64,000 bases of DNA, from positions 1-64,000 of the forward strand of contig CAMCRV010000004.1 of the NCBI GenBank assembly GCA_945877365.1, in the 5' to 3' direction. This document shows positions 24,225 to 32,905 of this stretch, piece after piece. The position numbers and the translations under genes are program-made. The notes under the pieces were generated by a model. It was not told the origin of the DNA. It was given only the letters and a program-made list of their open reading frames with translations, and searched no databases. Source of the stretch: an uncultured Clostridia bacterium. Lineage in GTDB: Bacteria > Bacillota > Clostridia > Oscillospirales > Oscillospiraceae. Position 1 is the stretch's first letter; each line of letters opens with the position of its first letter.

Positions 24225-26405
24225 TCAATTCTGTCCGCGGCGGGAGCCGATGACATCCCGGATGTTCATCAGCTTGTTGCGGATGAAATCCAGCTCCGCC
24301 ACATCCTTTACTTCAAAACGAACGGTAAACATACTCTTGCCCCCGGGCAGATCCTTGCCCACCAGCTCCTTCACCCGGACATGGGCGGCGGTCATGGTGG
24401 TGGCCACATCCAGCAGCAGGCCGTCCCGGGTGATGCAGTCCAGCTCCAATGTGGTGTCGAAGGGATGGTCGTCCTGATTGGCCCAGCGAACCCGAACCCA
24501 CCGGGCAGCCTGCTTGGGGTCTGTACGGTTCTGGGCGTTGGGACAGTCCACCCGGTGGATGCTGACACCGAAGCCCTTGGTGATGAAGCCCACGATGGCA
24601 TCCCCGGGGACGGGGGTGCAGCACCGGGCAAACTTGATCATGCAGGAGTCGATATCCTCCACAATGACGCCGTTGACGGCGTGGCGGTTCTGCTTCACGG
24701 CTTCCCCGTCGGGATTCAGCTTCAAAGGCACCGGGGTCTTCTCCGCCTTGACGGATTTGGTGACATCGTCCCGGATTCGCCCTACGGCCTTCACGGCAGT
24801 CAGGCCGCCGTAGCCGATGGCGGCGTACATATCCTCCCAGTTGTCGAAGGACAGCTTCTTCAGCAGGTGCGGCTCCAGAGCGGGGTCGGTGATGGCGGAC
24901 ATGGGCAGACCCATCCGCTTCATCTCGGATTCAAAGGAGGCACGGCCGTGGACCACATTTTCCTCCCGCTTTTCCTTCTTGAACCACTGCTTGATCTTGG
25001 TGCGGGCCTGATTGGATTTGCAGATGGTGAGCCAGTCCCGGCTGGGACCCTTGGCGTTCTTGGAGGTGAGAATCTCCACGATGTCGCCGTTTGTCAGGGT
25101 GGTGTCGATATTGGCGATGCGGTTGTTCACCTTGGCACCCACCATGGCGTTGCCCACTCCGGAGTGGATGGCGTAGGCGAAGTCGATGGGGGTGGAGCCG
25201 GAGGGCAGGGAGACAATCCGGCCCTTGGGGGTGAAGACGAAAACCTCGTCGTCGAACATATCGATTTTCAGGGACTGGACATATTCCTCGGCGTCGGAAT
25301 CCTGCTGGCTTTCCAGCAGGCGGCGCACCCACTCAAAGTCCTTTTCGCTGCCGGCGCCGGTGCCCTGCTTGTATTTCCAGTGGGCGGCGATGCCGTATTC
25401 CGCGGTCTCGTGCATCTCCCAGGTGCGGATCTGCACCTCGAAGGGGATACCCTGAGAGCCGATGACGGTGGTGTGCAGGGACTGGTACATATTGGGCTTG
25501 GGGGTGGAGATATAGTCCTTGAACCGGCCGGGCACCAGATTGAACAGGTCGTGGATATGACCCAGCACATTATAGCAGTCGGGGATGGAATCCACAATCA
25601 CCCGGAAGGCATACAGGTCATACAGCTCGTCCAGGGTTTTGCCCTGACTCTGCATCTTCCGGTAGATGGAGTAGACATGCTTGATCCGCCCGTAGACCGT
25701 GGCCTGAATGCCCATGCGGGTGAGACGGTCGGTGATTTTGTTCTGGATGGTGCGCATGAAGGCTTCGTCCTGCTCCTCATGCTCCTTCAGATAGGACATG
25801 ATCTCATTGTGGCGCTCCGGAGCCAGATACCGCAGCGACAGATCCTCCAGCTCCCACTTGATGCGCTGCATACCGAGACGGTGAGCCAGAGGGGCGTAGA
25901 TGTCCATGGTCTCCCGGCATTTGCTGATCTGCTTTTCCGGGGACTGATACTGCATGGTGCGCATATTGTGGAGCCGGTCAGCAATTTTAATGAGCACCAC
26001 CCGGATGTCCTTGGACATGGCCATGAACATCTTGCGCAGGTTTTCCATCTGCGCCTGCTCCGAGGTGGAGAAGTTGGCCCGGGTCAGCTTGGTGACGCCC
26101 TCCACCAGCTCGGCTACCGTGTCTCCGAAGAGACGGGCGATTTCCTCATGGGAGGCATCGGTATCCTCGATGCAGTCGTGGAGCAGCGCGCCCAGCACGG
26201 CGTCGGAGTCCAGACCCATCTCCGTGACGATCTGGGCCACGGCAAGGGGGTGGATGATGTAGGGGGAGCCGTCCTTGCGCTTCTGATATTTGTGCTTGGC
26301 GTTGGCGTATTCCACCGCCTGGTCGATGATGGCCATATCGGTGCCGGGGGCATATTTCCGAAGGGCTTCCTGTAAGCCGGCATAATGTTCTTCAAATGTT
26401 TCCAT
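24225..26405 (-). CDS. rel: Bifunctional (p)ppGpp synthetase/hydrolase Rel
   Basis: The 726-residue product has the full long-RSH layout. The HD hydrolase domain carries ALLHDCIEDT; the synthetase domain carries GRFKDYISTPKPNMYQSLHT, where RFKD is the RxKD loop typical of bifunctional enzymes rather than the ExDD of RelA. A TGS domain (VFTPKGRIVSLPSGSTPIDF), the zinc-finger-like CCTPVPGD region and a C-terminal ACT domain follow. It makes and degrades the stringent-response alarmone. It lies 6 bp downstream of recJ. Confidence 0.97.
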   Translation of the reverse strand: METFEEHYAGLQEALRKYAPGTDMAIIDQAVEYANAKHKYQKRKDGSPYIIHPLAVAQIVTEMGLDSDAVLGALLHDCIEDTDASHEEIARLFGDTVAELVEGVTKLTRANFSTSEQAQMENLRKMFMAMSKDIRVVLIKIADRLHNMRTMQYQSPEKQISKCRETMDIYAPLAHRLGMQRIKWELEDLSLRYLAPERHNEIMSYLKEHEEQDEAFMRTIQNKITDRLTRMGIQATVYGRIKHVYSIYRKMQSQGKTLDELYDLYAFRVIVDSIPDCYNVLGHIHDLFNLVPGRFKDYISTPKPNMYQSLHTTVIGSQGIPFEVQIRTWEMHETAEYGIAAHWKYKQGTGAGSEKDFEWVRRLLESQQDSDAEEYVQSLKIDMFDDEVFVFTPKGRIVSLPSGSTPIDFAYAIHSGVGNAMVGAKVNNRIANIDTTLTNGDIVEILTSKNAKGPSRDWLTICKSNQARTKIKQWFKKEKREENVVHGRASFESEMKRMGLPMSAITDPALEPHLLKKLSFDNWEDMYAAIGYGGLTAVKAVGRIRDDVTKSVKAEKTPVPLKLNPDGEAVKQNRHAVNGVIVEDIDSCMIKFARCCTPVPGDAIVGFITKGFGVSIHRVDCPNAQNRTDPKQAARWVRVRWANQDDHPFDTTLELDCITRDGLLLDVATTMTAAHVRVKELVGKDLPGGKSMFTVRFEVKDVAELDFIRNKLMNIRDVIGSRRGQN

Positions 26406-26410
26406 ATCTA

Positions 26411-28468
26411 TCAGCTCTCTTTCGCCTGCAGCAGCTGCCGCAGGGTTTCACTTTCCTTGAGGTCGGCTTTTTCCGATCCGGGAGTCAGCCGGATGGTGAT
26501 GTACTTGTGGAGCTTGTGCATTTCCAGCAGCCCCACATCCCGGAAGATGTCCAGACAGGCAAGCATTTGCCCCAGGCTCATGGGCTTTCCCGACCAGCGA
26601 ACCAGCTTCCGGCACAGGCACAGGGGCGTTTCCTGCACCTCCCGTCCGGAGGCTGCCAGATACCGCCACACCAGCGCCAGCGTGTTCCGGTCGGGGCACA
26701 GGCTCTGGGCGGTCTGCCTTGTCAGGTGCCCGGAGCGCAGGGCGCGGTAGGCGGCTGTATCCGGGGAGCATTCGGCGGTGCAGCAGGGACGGATATCCAG
26801 CACATTCATCTGCACGGTGCGCTCCCCCCGGAATTCGTTGATCTGGGGGGTGAAGGCCACATCCACCACATCTCCCGTCTGGATGGAGACGGCTTCCGGG
26901 GTGGCGGAGAAATAGATGGCGTTGACGCCGACGCGGCCGCTGCGGAGCCTCAGCCGCATATGGCGGCCGCCCCCCACCTGCTGAATCCGGTCAATGGTGA
27001 GGCCGCTCATCATCAGCACCGGCTTGGGACAGCCGTTGCCGCAGGGCTCCAGCACGGACAGGGACTCAATGCCCCGGATGGTCAGCAGCTCGGCAGGGAT
27101 GGCGCAGTCAATGTCCAGCTGGGTTCGGGGGGTGTCCTCGTCATAAAAGCCGGCGGCAAGGGCGCAGATTTTTTTGCGGAATTCCGGGATATTGCTGCGG
27201 GAAATGGTGAAGCCGGCAGCCAGCTCGTGGCCGCCGTAGCTTTCCAGCAGGCCGGACAATGTGGTGAGGGAGGAGAATAGGTTGAAGCCCCCATGGCTCC
27301 GGGAGCTGGCCTTTCCGTGCTCTCCGTCCAGACAGATGAGGAAGGCGGGGCAGGCGTATTCCTCGGCAATCCGGCTGGCCACGATGCCCACCACGCCCTG
27401 ATGCCAGTGCTCGTCCGCCAGGACGATGGCCTCCGGGGGCTGACCGGGAGGCAGCATGGAGATGGCCTGCCGGTAGATCTCCGATTCGATGCTCTGCCGC
27501 TGCCGGTTCAGCTCGCACAGGGCCCTGGCAAGCTCCTCCGCCCGCCGGGGATCGTCGGTGAGAAACAGCTCCACCGCCAGATCAATCTGCCCCATCCGCC
27601 CGGCGGCGTTGATCCGGGGCGCCAGCATGAAGCCGATGGAGGAGGCGCTGACAGTTTCCGGGGTGCAGCTGCACTGCGCCATCAGGGCGGCGATGCCGGG
27701 ACGGCGGGTTGCCCGCAGGGATTCCAGCCCCCGGCAGACGAACACCCGGTTCTCGCCATGCAGCAGCATCACATCCGCCACGGTGCCCAGACACACCATA
27801 TCGGCGTATTCGGCCAATACGGCCTCCTGATCGCCGCAGAGGGCGGCAGCCAGCTTGAAGGCCACGCCCACCCCGGAGAGGTTCCGGTGGGGATACCGAT
27901 CATCGGGGCGGTGGGGGTCCACCACGGCTGCGGCATGGGGCAGAGTTTCCTTGCATTCGTGGTGGTCGGTGATCACCAGATCCATCCCCAACTGGCGGCA
28001 CAGCTCCGCCTCGGACAGGGCGGTGATACCGCAGTCCACGGTGATGATCAGACTGACCCCCTCGGCGTGAAGCTGGCGGATGGCGATGGGATTCAGGCCG
28101 TAGCCCTCCTCCAGACGGCCGGGGATATAGCTGATGCAATTGGCGCCGTTGCTCCGCAGAAAATCCGTCAGCAGGCAGGTGGCGGTGATGCCGTCCACAT
28201 CGTAATCGCCGAAAACGGCGATTTTTTCCCCCCGGGTCATGGCCAGACCCACCCGGCCGGCGGCCAGATCCATGTCCTTCATGCGGAAGGGATCCTCCAG
28301 GGGGGCGTTGCAGTCTAAGTAGGCAGCGGCTTCCTTCGCCGTGCTGATGCCCCGGGAAGCCAGCACCATGGCAGCCAGGGGCGCGTAGCCCGCGGCTACC
28401 AGAGCATTGACCGAGCCGGTCTCCGGCTGGGCAACATTCCAGATTCCATATTTCAAAGCATTCCACAT
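26411..28468 (-). CDS. recJ: Single-stranded-DNA exonuclease RecJ
   Basis: The 685-residue product is a DHH-family 5'-3' exonuclease. The metal motifs are present: VFGDYDVDGITA (motif I), VDCGITA, VITDHHECKETLP (DHH) and GGHELAAGFTI with the DHHA1 fold. A C-terminal OB-type region and an extra domain complete it. RecJ digests single-stranded DNA in recombination and mismatch repair. The recJ-rel-dtd order is common in Clostridia. The start codon at 28468 lies 88 bp upstream of the ytvI stop's far side, with no clear promoter seen. Confidence 0.96.
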   Translation of the reverse strand: MWNALKYGIWNVAQPETGSVNALVAAGYAPLAAMVLASRGISTAKEAAAYLDCNAPLEDPFRMKDMDLAAGRVGLAMTRGEKIAVFGDYDVDGITATCLLTDFLRSNGANCISYIPGRLEEGYGLNPIAIRQLHAEGVSLIITVDCGITALSEAELCRQLGMDLVITDHHECKETLPHAAAVVDPHRPDDRYPHRNLSGVGVAFKLAAALCGDQEAVLAEYADMVCLGTVADVMLLHGENRVFVCRGLESLRATRRPGIAALMAQCSCTPETVSASSIGFMLAPRINAAGRMGQIDLAVELFLTDDPRRAEELARALCELNRQRQSIESEIYRQAISMLPPGQPPEAIVLADEHWHQGVVGIVASRIAEEYACPAFLICLDGEHGKASSRSHGGFNLFSSLTTLSGLLESYGGHELAAGFTISRSNIPEFRKKICALAAGFYDEDTPRTQLDIDCAIPAELLTIRGIESLSVLEPCGNGCPKPVLMMSGLTIDRIQQVGGGRHMRLRLRSGRVGVNAIYFSATPEAVSIQTGDVVDVAFTPQINEFRGERTVQMNVLDIRPCCTAECSPDTAAYRALRSGHLTRQTAQSLCPDRNTLALVWRYLAASGREVQETPLCLCRKLVRWSGKPMSLGQMLACLDIFRDVGLLEMHKLHKYITIRLTPGSEKADLKESETLRQLLQAKES

Positions 28469-28555
28469 CCATTATGACTTTTTCCCTATATTATAGCAAA
28501 AGCGGGGGCAATGCACAATAGGCAGATGGGAAATTTATTGAAAACAGAGGAATTT

Positions 28556-29599
28556 TCACTGCTGCGCGGCCAGCAGCTGCTGGGCGGCCACCGCCAGCAC
28601 CGGAGCCAGAATCAGCCCGGGAAAGCCCCAGAGCCGATAGCCGGCGTACAGTGCCATCAGGGTCACCAGCGGATCCAGCCCCAGCTCCTTTCCTACCAGC
28701 CTTGGCTCCAGCAGGGAACGGGTCAGGGCAATGACGGCGTACAGCCCCAGAATCCCCACCCCACGGCCGATATCCGATTGCAGAAACAGAATCAGCGCCC
28801 AGGGCAGCAGCACCGTGCCGGTACCCAGCACCGGCAGCAGATCCACAAAGGCGATGGCCACAGACCATACGAAGGCGTAGGGAATCCGCAGCAGGGTCAG
28901 CCCCGCCAGCAGCAGGGCGAAGCTGATGGCCACCAGCTTGGCCTGCGCCACCAGCCAGCCCCACACCCCCCGGCGGATGCGCCGGAGGGCATCCAGCAGG
29001 GGCTTCAGACGCTCCCGGGGCAGGTTCCGCCGGAACCAAAGGCGGATTTTGGGCATCCGGGCGGAGATCATGTAGCCGGAGATGATGGCTGCGCCGAAGG
29101 TCAGGGCGCTGTCCGGCACCCGGGTGAGGACAACCCCGGCCAGACTCAGAATGTAGGAGACCGCCTGCTGCAGCAGGGCGGAGCTGCCGGAAAAGGCAGT
29201 CGCCACATTCCGCTGGGCGATGGGCTGCAGGGAGGAGGGCAGGTGCCGGGTGATGCCCAGCAGCCAGCTGCGCACCACGGCGATGCCGGACTGGATGGCA
29301 TTTACCAGCGGCGGCAGCACCCCGGACAGAGCGCCCAGCTCCCGCAGCAGGAAGGCCCCCAGAAACAGCGCCATCACGGCAATGCCGGCGAAGGTCAGGC
29401 TCACCCCGATGCCGGCACAGAGCCCCCGGGGCAGGCGGGTCTTTTTCCCCAGAAAGGCCACCCCCGGCTCCGAGGCCAGAGCCAGCGCAGCGCCAAGGAG
29501 GAAGGGAAAAACCAGGGGCAGCAGAAAGGCCATGGCCAGCCACGCGGCGGCTGCCATGAGAATCAGAGTAAACAGAGTCTTGAAGTACATGAAGCGCAA
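28556..29599 (-). CDS. YtvI/AI-2E-type membrane protein
   Basis: The 347-residue product has six to eight hydrophobic helices and belongs to the AI-2E/YtvI exporter-like family (LSLAGVVLTRVPDSALTFGA, VDLLPVLGTGTVLLPWAL, LVGKELGLDPLVTLMALYAGYRL in pieces). YtvI is a sporulation membrane protein in Bacillus; transport function is unproven. The start is TTG at 29599, because GGGAGG lies 7 nt upstream; the ATG at 29590 would be 16 nt away. Confidence 0.88.
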   Translation of the reverse strand: MRFMYFKTLFTLILMAAAAWLAMAFLLPLVFPFLLGAALALASEPGVAFLGKKTRLPRGLCAGIGVSLTFAGIAVMALFLGAFLLRELGALSGVLPPLVNAIQSGIAVVRSWLLGITRHLPSSLQPIAQRNVATAFSGSSALLQQAVSYILSLAGVVLTRVPDSALTFGAAIISGYMISARMPKIRLWFRRNLPRERLKPLLDALRRIRRGVWGWLVAQAKLVAISFALLLAGLTLLRIPYAFVWSVAIAFVDLLPVLGTGTVLLPWALILFLQSDIGRGVGILGLYAVIALTRSLLEPRLVGKELGLDPLVTLMALYAGYRLWGFPGLILAPVLAVAAQQLLAAQQ

Positions 29600-29678
29600 G
29601 GAAATACCTCCCGGGTGGATTCTGATCCGAGAACCTGAAGAAAGATTAAAAGCTTTTCATCGGGTTTTCGTATAAGGC

Positions 29679-29706
29679 TTGCTTTTTGGGGAAAATGTGA
29701 TACAAT
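29679..29706 (+). promoter_or_regulatory. Promoter of the ACT-domain gene
   Basis: TTGCTT (29679-29684) and TACAAT (29701-29706) with a 16-bp spacer, 63 bp before the start codon. Confidence 0.55.
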
Positions 29707-29769
29707 GCATAGCAGAGATACACCTGTTGCTTTCTGAAACACACAGGAAACAAAAAGGAGGACATCCAA

Positions 29770-30210
29770 ATGGCATCCAAGCCCAAGTATTACATCGTTG
29801 AGGCCTCTGCGCTGCCGGAGGTTTTTCTGAAGGTGGCGGAGGCCAAGCGCCTGCTGTCCACAGGTGAGGCAGCCACCGTCAATGAGGCGACCAAAATGAC
29901 GGATATCAGCCGCAGCGCGTTCTATAAATACCGGGATTCTGTCCTCCCCTTCCAGAATATGATGACGGGGCGGATCATTACCATCCAGCTGCTGCTGCAC
30001 GATCAGCCGGGTCTGCTGTCGGAGATTCTGGGGGTTCTGGCTGCCACCAAGGCCAATATCATCACCATCAACTCCATTATGCCCACCAACGGCACCGCCG
30101 TGGTGACCATCTCCGCGGAGACCAACGAGCTGACGGTTTCCATCGAGGAGCTGCTGAACACCCTGGGGGAGATGGACGGTGTGGTGAAGGCAGAGGTTCT
30201 GGCAGGTTAG
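29770..30210 (+). CDS. ACT-domain protein, UPF0735/PheB type
   Basis: The 146-residue product joins an N-terminal helical region with a helix-turn-helix-like segment (VNEATKMTDISRSAFYKYRD) to a C-terminal ACT domain (ITIQLLLHDQPGLLSEILGV). ACT domains bind small effectors, often amino acids. Bacillus PheB sits beside prephenate dehydratase, but no aromatic-pathway gene is near here. AAAGGAGG precedes the ATG. The gene is monocistronic, with its own promoter and terminator. Confidence 0.88.
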   Translation: MASKPKYYIVEASALPEVFLKVAEAKRLLSTGEAATVNEATKMTDISRSAFYKYRDSVLPFQNMMTGRIITIQLLLHDQPGLLSEILGVLAATKANIITINSIMPTNGTAVVTISAETNELTVSIEELLNTLGEMDGVVKAEVLAG

Positions 30211-30218
30211 TTCATTTT

Positions 30219-30249
30219 AAAGAGCTTCGCCTACGGCGGGGCTCTTTTT
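30219..30249 (+). terminator. Terminator after the ACT-domain gene
   Basis: AGAGCTTCGCC and GGCGGGGCTCT pair around a TAC loop, followed by TTTTTC. Confidence 0.85.
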
Positions 30250-30348
30250 CTAGTTTAGACGGAATTTTTTCTGATTATGCTGAGCGGCTGGGAATTTGTA
30301 CCGCTTTGTCATCAGGATGACATACCTGAATCTTACAGCAAAAAGCCC

Positions 30349-30377
30349 TTGACAAACTGATGACAGTGTGATAAAAT
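30349..30377 (+). promoter_or_regulatory. Promoter of infC-rpmI-rplT
   Basis: TTGACA (30349-30354) and TAAAAT (30372-30377) are 17 bp apart, nearly consensus. Transcription should begin near 30384. Confidence 0.88.
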
Positions 30378-30383
30378 GCCGGG

Positions 30384-30508
30384 GTAATAAAGAAGGCTGA
30401 ACATCCGCCTCACCGTAAGCAAAAGCGAAACGGTTGATATTCCATGTTTCCCCCATGGGGGAAGGCTGTGAATTGTGCGGATGCTCTGGCATCCGCTTTT
30501 TTGCTGTT
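30384..30508 (+). promoter_or_regulatory. infC operon leader with attenuator (L20-leader-like)
   Basis: A leader of about 145 nt precedes infC. It contains CCCCCATGGGGG and a terminator hairpin GCGGATGC/GCATCCGC (30477-30496) followed by TTTTTTGC. In Firmicutes this position carries the L20 leader, where ribosomal protein L20 binds and favours premature termination. The role is inferred from position and the terminator; I have not matched the L20-binding fold itself. Confidence 0.75.
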
Positions 30509-30528
30509 TATTTTTGGAGGTGCTTACC

Positions 30529-31047
30529 ATCGCAAAGTTAGATCATCAGCTCAACGAGGAAATCCGGGACAAGGAAGTCCGCCTGATCGGCGCCGACGGC
30601 GCCCAGCTGGGGATTGTCTCCTCCGCCGAGGCCAACGCCATGGCAGAGGAACAGGGCATGGATCTGGTGAAGATTTCTCCCAATGCAGTGCCCCCCGTGT
30701 GCAAGATCATGGACTACTCCAAGTTCTGCTACGACCAGAAGAAACGGGAGAAGGATGCCAAAAAGAATCAGCGCGTTGTGGAGATCAAGGAGATTCGCAT
30801 GAGCCCCAGCATCGACACCAACGACTTCAACACCAAGGTCAAGGCCGCCCAGAAGTTCCTGAGCGACGGAAACCGGGTGAAGGTCAGCGTCCGCTTCCGC
30901 GGCCGTGAGATGGCTCACACCAACCTGGGTGAGAAGCTGCTGATGGACTTTGCCGAGGCCACTGCCGATGTCGCCAACATGGAGAAGAATCCCAAGCTGG
31001 AGGGCCGCTTCATGGCGATGTTCCTGACCCCCAAGAACAGCAAATAA
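30529..31047 (+). CDS. infC: Translation initiation factor IF-3, apparent AUC start
   Basis: The 172-residue product is IF-3: the N-terminal LDHQLNEEIRDKEVRLIGAD, the linker region rich in Lys, and the C-terminal domain with SIDTNDFNTKVKAAQKFL and VKVSVRFRGREM. It prevents premature subunit joining and proofreads initiator tRNA and start codon. The start expected from the family (MAKLDHQ) falls on ATC at 30529-30531, 8 nt after GGAGG. The only in-frame alternatives, GTG at 30520 (inside the ribosome site) and ATG at 30475 (before the terminator hairpin), are unsuitable. Rare start codons on infC allow IF-3 to repress its own translation. Confidence 0.95.
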   Translation: MAKLDHQLNEEIRDKEVRLIGADGAQLGIVSSAEANAMAEEQGMDLVKISPNAVPPVCKIMDYSKFCYDQKKREKDAKKNQRVVEIKEIRMSPSIDTNDFNTKVKAAQKFLSDGNRVKVSVRFRGREMAHTNLGEKLLMDFAEATADVANMEKNPKLEGRFMAMFLTPKNSK

Positions 31048-31083
31048 ACCCAAAATACCAAAGATACGGAAGGAGAACCACCT

Positions 31084-31281
31084 ATGCCCAAGCTGAAGAC
31101 CCATAGTGGTGCAAAGAAGAGATTCAACCTGACCAAGTCCGGTAAGGTTAAGAGAGCTCACGCTTACAAGAGCCACATCCTGACCAAGAAGACCACCAAG
31201 CGTACCCGCCGCCTGCGTGCTACCGCTTACGCTGACCAGACCAATGTCAGCGCCATCAAGGAAATGATTCCCTACAAGTAA
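31084..31281 (+). CDS. rpmI: 50S ribosomal protein L35
   Basis: The 65-residue, highly basic product starts [20 protein letters not shown] and contains [20 protein letters not shown], the L35 pattern. It lies between infC and rplT in the conserved order. GGAGAACC precedes the ATG. Confidence 0.98.
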   Translation: MPKLKTHSGAKKRFNLTKSGKVKRAHAYKSHILTKKTTKRTRRLRATAYADQTNVSAIKEMIPYK

Positions 31282-31302
31282 GGCAGAAGGAGGATACGAA
31301 AA

Positions 31303-31659
31303 ATGGCAAGAGTTAAAGGCGCAATGATGACGCGCAAGAGAAGAAACGCAACCCTGAAGCTGGCCAAGGGCTACTGGGGTTCCAAGTCCAAGCACTTCAA
31401 GATGGCCAAGCAGGCCGTTATGAAGTCCGGCAACTACGCATTTGAAGGCCGTAAGCAGAAGAAGCGTGCTTACCGCACCATGTGGATCGCTCGTCTGAGC
31501 GCTGCCGTAAAGCCCTACGGTCTCAACTACTCCACCTTCATGAACGGTGTGAAGAAGGCCGGTATCGAGATGAACCGCAAGAGCCTGTCCGAGATGGCTA
31601 TCAACGACGCCGCTGCCTTCGCAGTCGTCGTGGAGAAGGCCAAGGCTGCTCTGAACTAA
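31303..31659 (+). CDS. rplT: 50S ribosomal protein L20
   Basis: The 118-residue product is L20: [20 protein letters not shown] at the start, [20 protein letters not shown], and the C-terminal RNA-binding globular part ([20 protein letters not shown]). L20 assembles early into the 50S subunit and is the usual repressor of this operon through the leader. GGAGGAT precedes the ATG. Confidence 0.98.
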   Translation: MARVKGAMMTRKRRNATLKLAKGYWGSKSKHFKMAKQAVMKSGNYAFEGRKQKKRAYRTMWIARLSAAVKPYGLNYSTFMNGVKKAGIEMNRKSLSEMAINDAAAFAVVVEKAKAALN

Positions 31660-31672
31660 TTCGCAAAATGTT

Positions 31673-31704
31673 CGGCTCTGCCCATTCCGGCAGAGCCGTT
31701 TTTG
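31673..31704 (+). terminator. Terminator of infC-rpmI-rplT
   Basis: CGGCTCTGCC and GGCAGAGCCG form a perfect 10-bp stem followed by TTTTTG. Confidence 0.93.
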
Positions 31705-31737
31705 TACGATAACAGGTTGGAAAATTGGAACTTGCGG

Positions 31738-31872
31738 GGGTGTCCAAAGCCTCCCCTGTGTAAGGGGAGGTGGCAAAAATCTATTGATTTTTGCCGGAGG
31801 GGTTGTCCTGACAAATGTCAATCCCCCAGTCAGCTGCGCTGACAGCCCCCTTTACACAAGGGGGCCTTTAGA
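31738..31872. repeat. Family C dispersed repeat
   Basis: Contains CCTCCCCTGTGTAAGGGGAGG, AAATCTATTGATTTTTGCCG, CCCCCAGTCAGCTGCGCTGA and CCCCTTTACACAAGGGGGCC. The same blocks recur, inverted, at 57895-58090. It lies just upstream of the RluA-type gene and creates a spurious open frame there. Confidence 0.85.
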
Positions 31873-31903
31873 TCGCCAAATTCCAATTTACGGGGGTGAT
31901 GCA

Positions 31904-32755
31904 ATGGAACTGAAGCACATAGCCCAGAGGGACGGAAAGCTATCCTCCTTTCTGCTGGGGGAGCTGAGGCTGTCCGCTTCTCTGATGAACAAGCTGAAAT
32001 GGGGAGATTCCCTCCGGGTCAATGGGGTGCCCCAGCGGACCAACTATCCCGTAGCCGTGGGGGACGAGATCACCGTGGTGCTTTCGGAGGAGGAGCCGGA
32101 ATACCCGGCGGAGGATGGGGAACTTTCGGTGCTGTATGAGGACAGCTGGCTTCTGGCGGTGGACAAGCCTGCCGGGATGCTGATTCACCCCTCAAGGTCG
32201 AAAAATGACGGAACCCTTGCCAATCTGGTGGTGGGATACTACCGGAAACATGGGGAAAGCTGCGCCTTTCACCCCCAGACCCGGCTGGATCGGGACACCT
32301 TCGGCATTGTGCTGCTGGCAAAAAACGCCTACACCCACACCCTGCTGCAGCAGCAGAAAATCCGAAAGACCTACCACGCCCTGACCTTGGGGTGGAGCCT
32401 GTCGGAGGAGGGGATCATCGATGCCCCCATTGCCAGAAAGCCCCTGCCCAGCCTGCTCCGGGAGATCAGCCCCGAGGGGAAACCCTCGGTGACCGCCTAC
32501 CGCCTGCTGGAACGGCAGGGGGAGGTCTGCCGCATGGCCTTGCAGCCCATCACCGGGCGCACCCACCAGCTGCGGCTCCACTGCGCCCATGTGGGGCACC
32601 CCATTCTGGGAGACCCCCAGTACGGCAGCCCGGAAAGTCTGGCTCTTTCGGGAAAAATGGGCTTTCAGGGGCAGCAGCTGTGCGCAAAACGGCTGGAATT
32701 ACGCCATCCCATCACCGGGGAAGAATTGGTGCTGGAATCCGGGATGGATGTTTAG
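31904..32755 (+). CDS. RluA family pseudouridine synthase
   Basis: The 283-residue product has an N-terminal S4-like region (KLSSFLLGELRLSASLMNKL) and a catalytic RluA domain with FHPQTRLDRDTFG, whose Asp in RLD is the catalytic residue, plus ALQPITGRTHQLRLHCAHVG. RluA-type enzymes isomerise specific uridines in rRNA or tRNA; the exact target cannot be told. I start at the ATG at 31904 after GGGGG; the 40 codons upstream lie in a repeat. Confidence 0.92.
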   Translation: MELKHIAQRDGKLSSFLLGELRLSASLMNKLKWGDSLRVNGVPQRTNYPVAVGDEITVVLSEEEPEYPAEDGELSVLYEDSWLLAVDKPAGMLIHPSRSKNDGTLANLVVGYYRKHGESCAFHPQTRLDRDTFGIVLLAKNAYTHTLLQQQKIRKTYHALTLGWSLSEEGIIDAPIARKPLPSLLREISPEGKPSVTAYRLLERQGEVCRMALQPITGRTHQLRLHCAHVGHPILGDPQYGSPESLALSGKMGFQGQQLCAKRLELRHPITGEELVLESGMDV

Positions 32756-32771
32756 CCGGGAATAGAAAAAC

Positions 32772-32905
32772 ACTGTCATTGCGAACCAGCCCTCAGGCTG
32801 GTGTGGCAATCCGCATTCCCCATAAAATGTTCAGATTACTGGCATTTTTCGGGAGAACGGATTCCCACGCCAACCTTTGGTTGGCTCGGAATGACAGCTT
32901 TTTTA
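32772..32905. repeat. Family B dispersed repeat
   Basis: CTGTCATTGCGAACCAGCCC, GTGGCAATCCGCATTCC, then AGAACGGATTCCCACGCC and GGCTCGGAATGACAG. It ends at the stop codon of the HAD gene and is closely related to 19770-19890. Confidence 0.85.

Noticed and set aside
23946-26375. Long open frame of about 800 codons opposite rel
   Set aside because: It is the mirror of the rel codon bias in another frame; no ribosome site and composition (Gly/His/Val-rich) typical of antisense frames in GC-rich genes.
30475-30528. Upstream ATG as the infC start
   Set aside because: It would translate through the leader terminator hairpin and adds hydrophobic residues foreign to IF-3.
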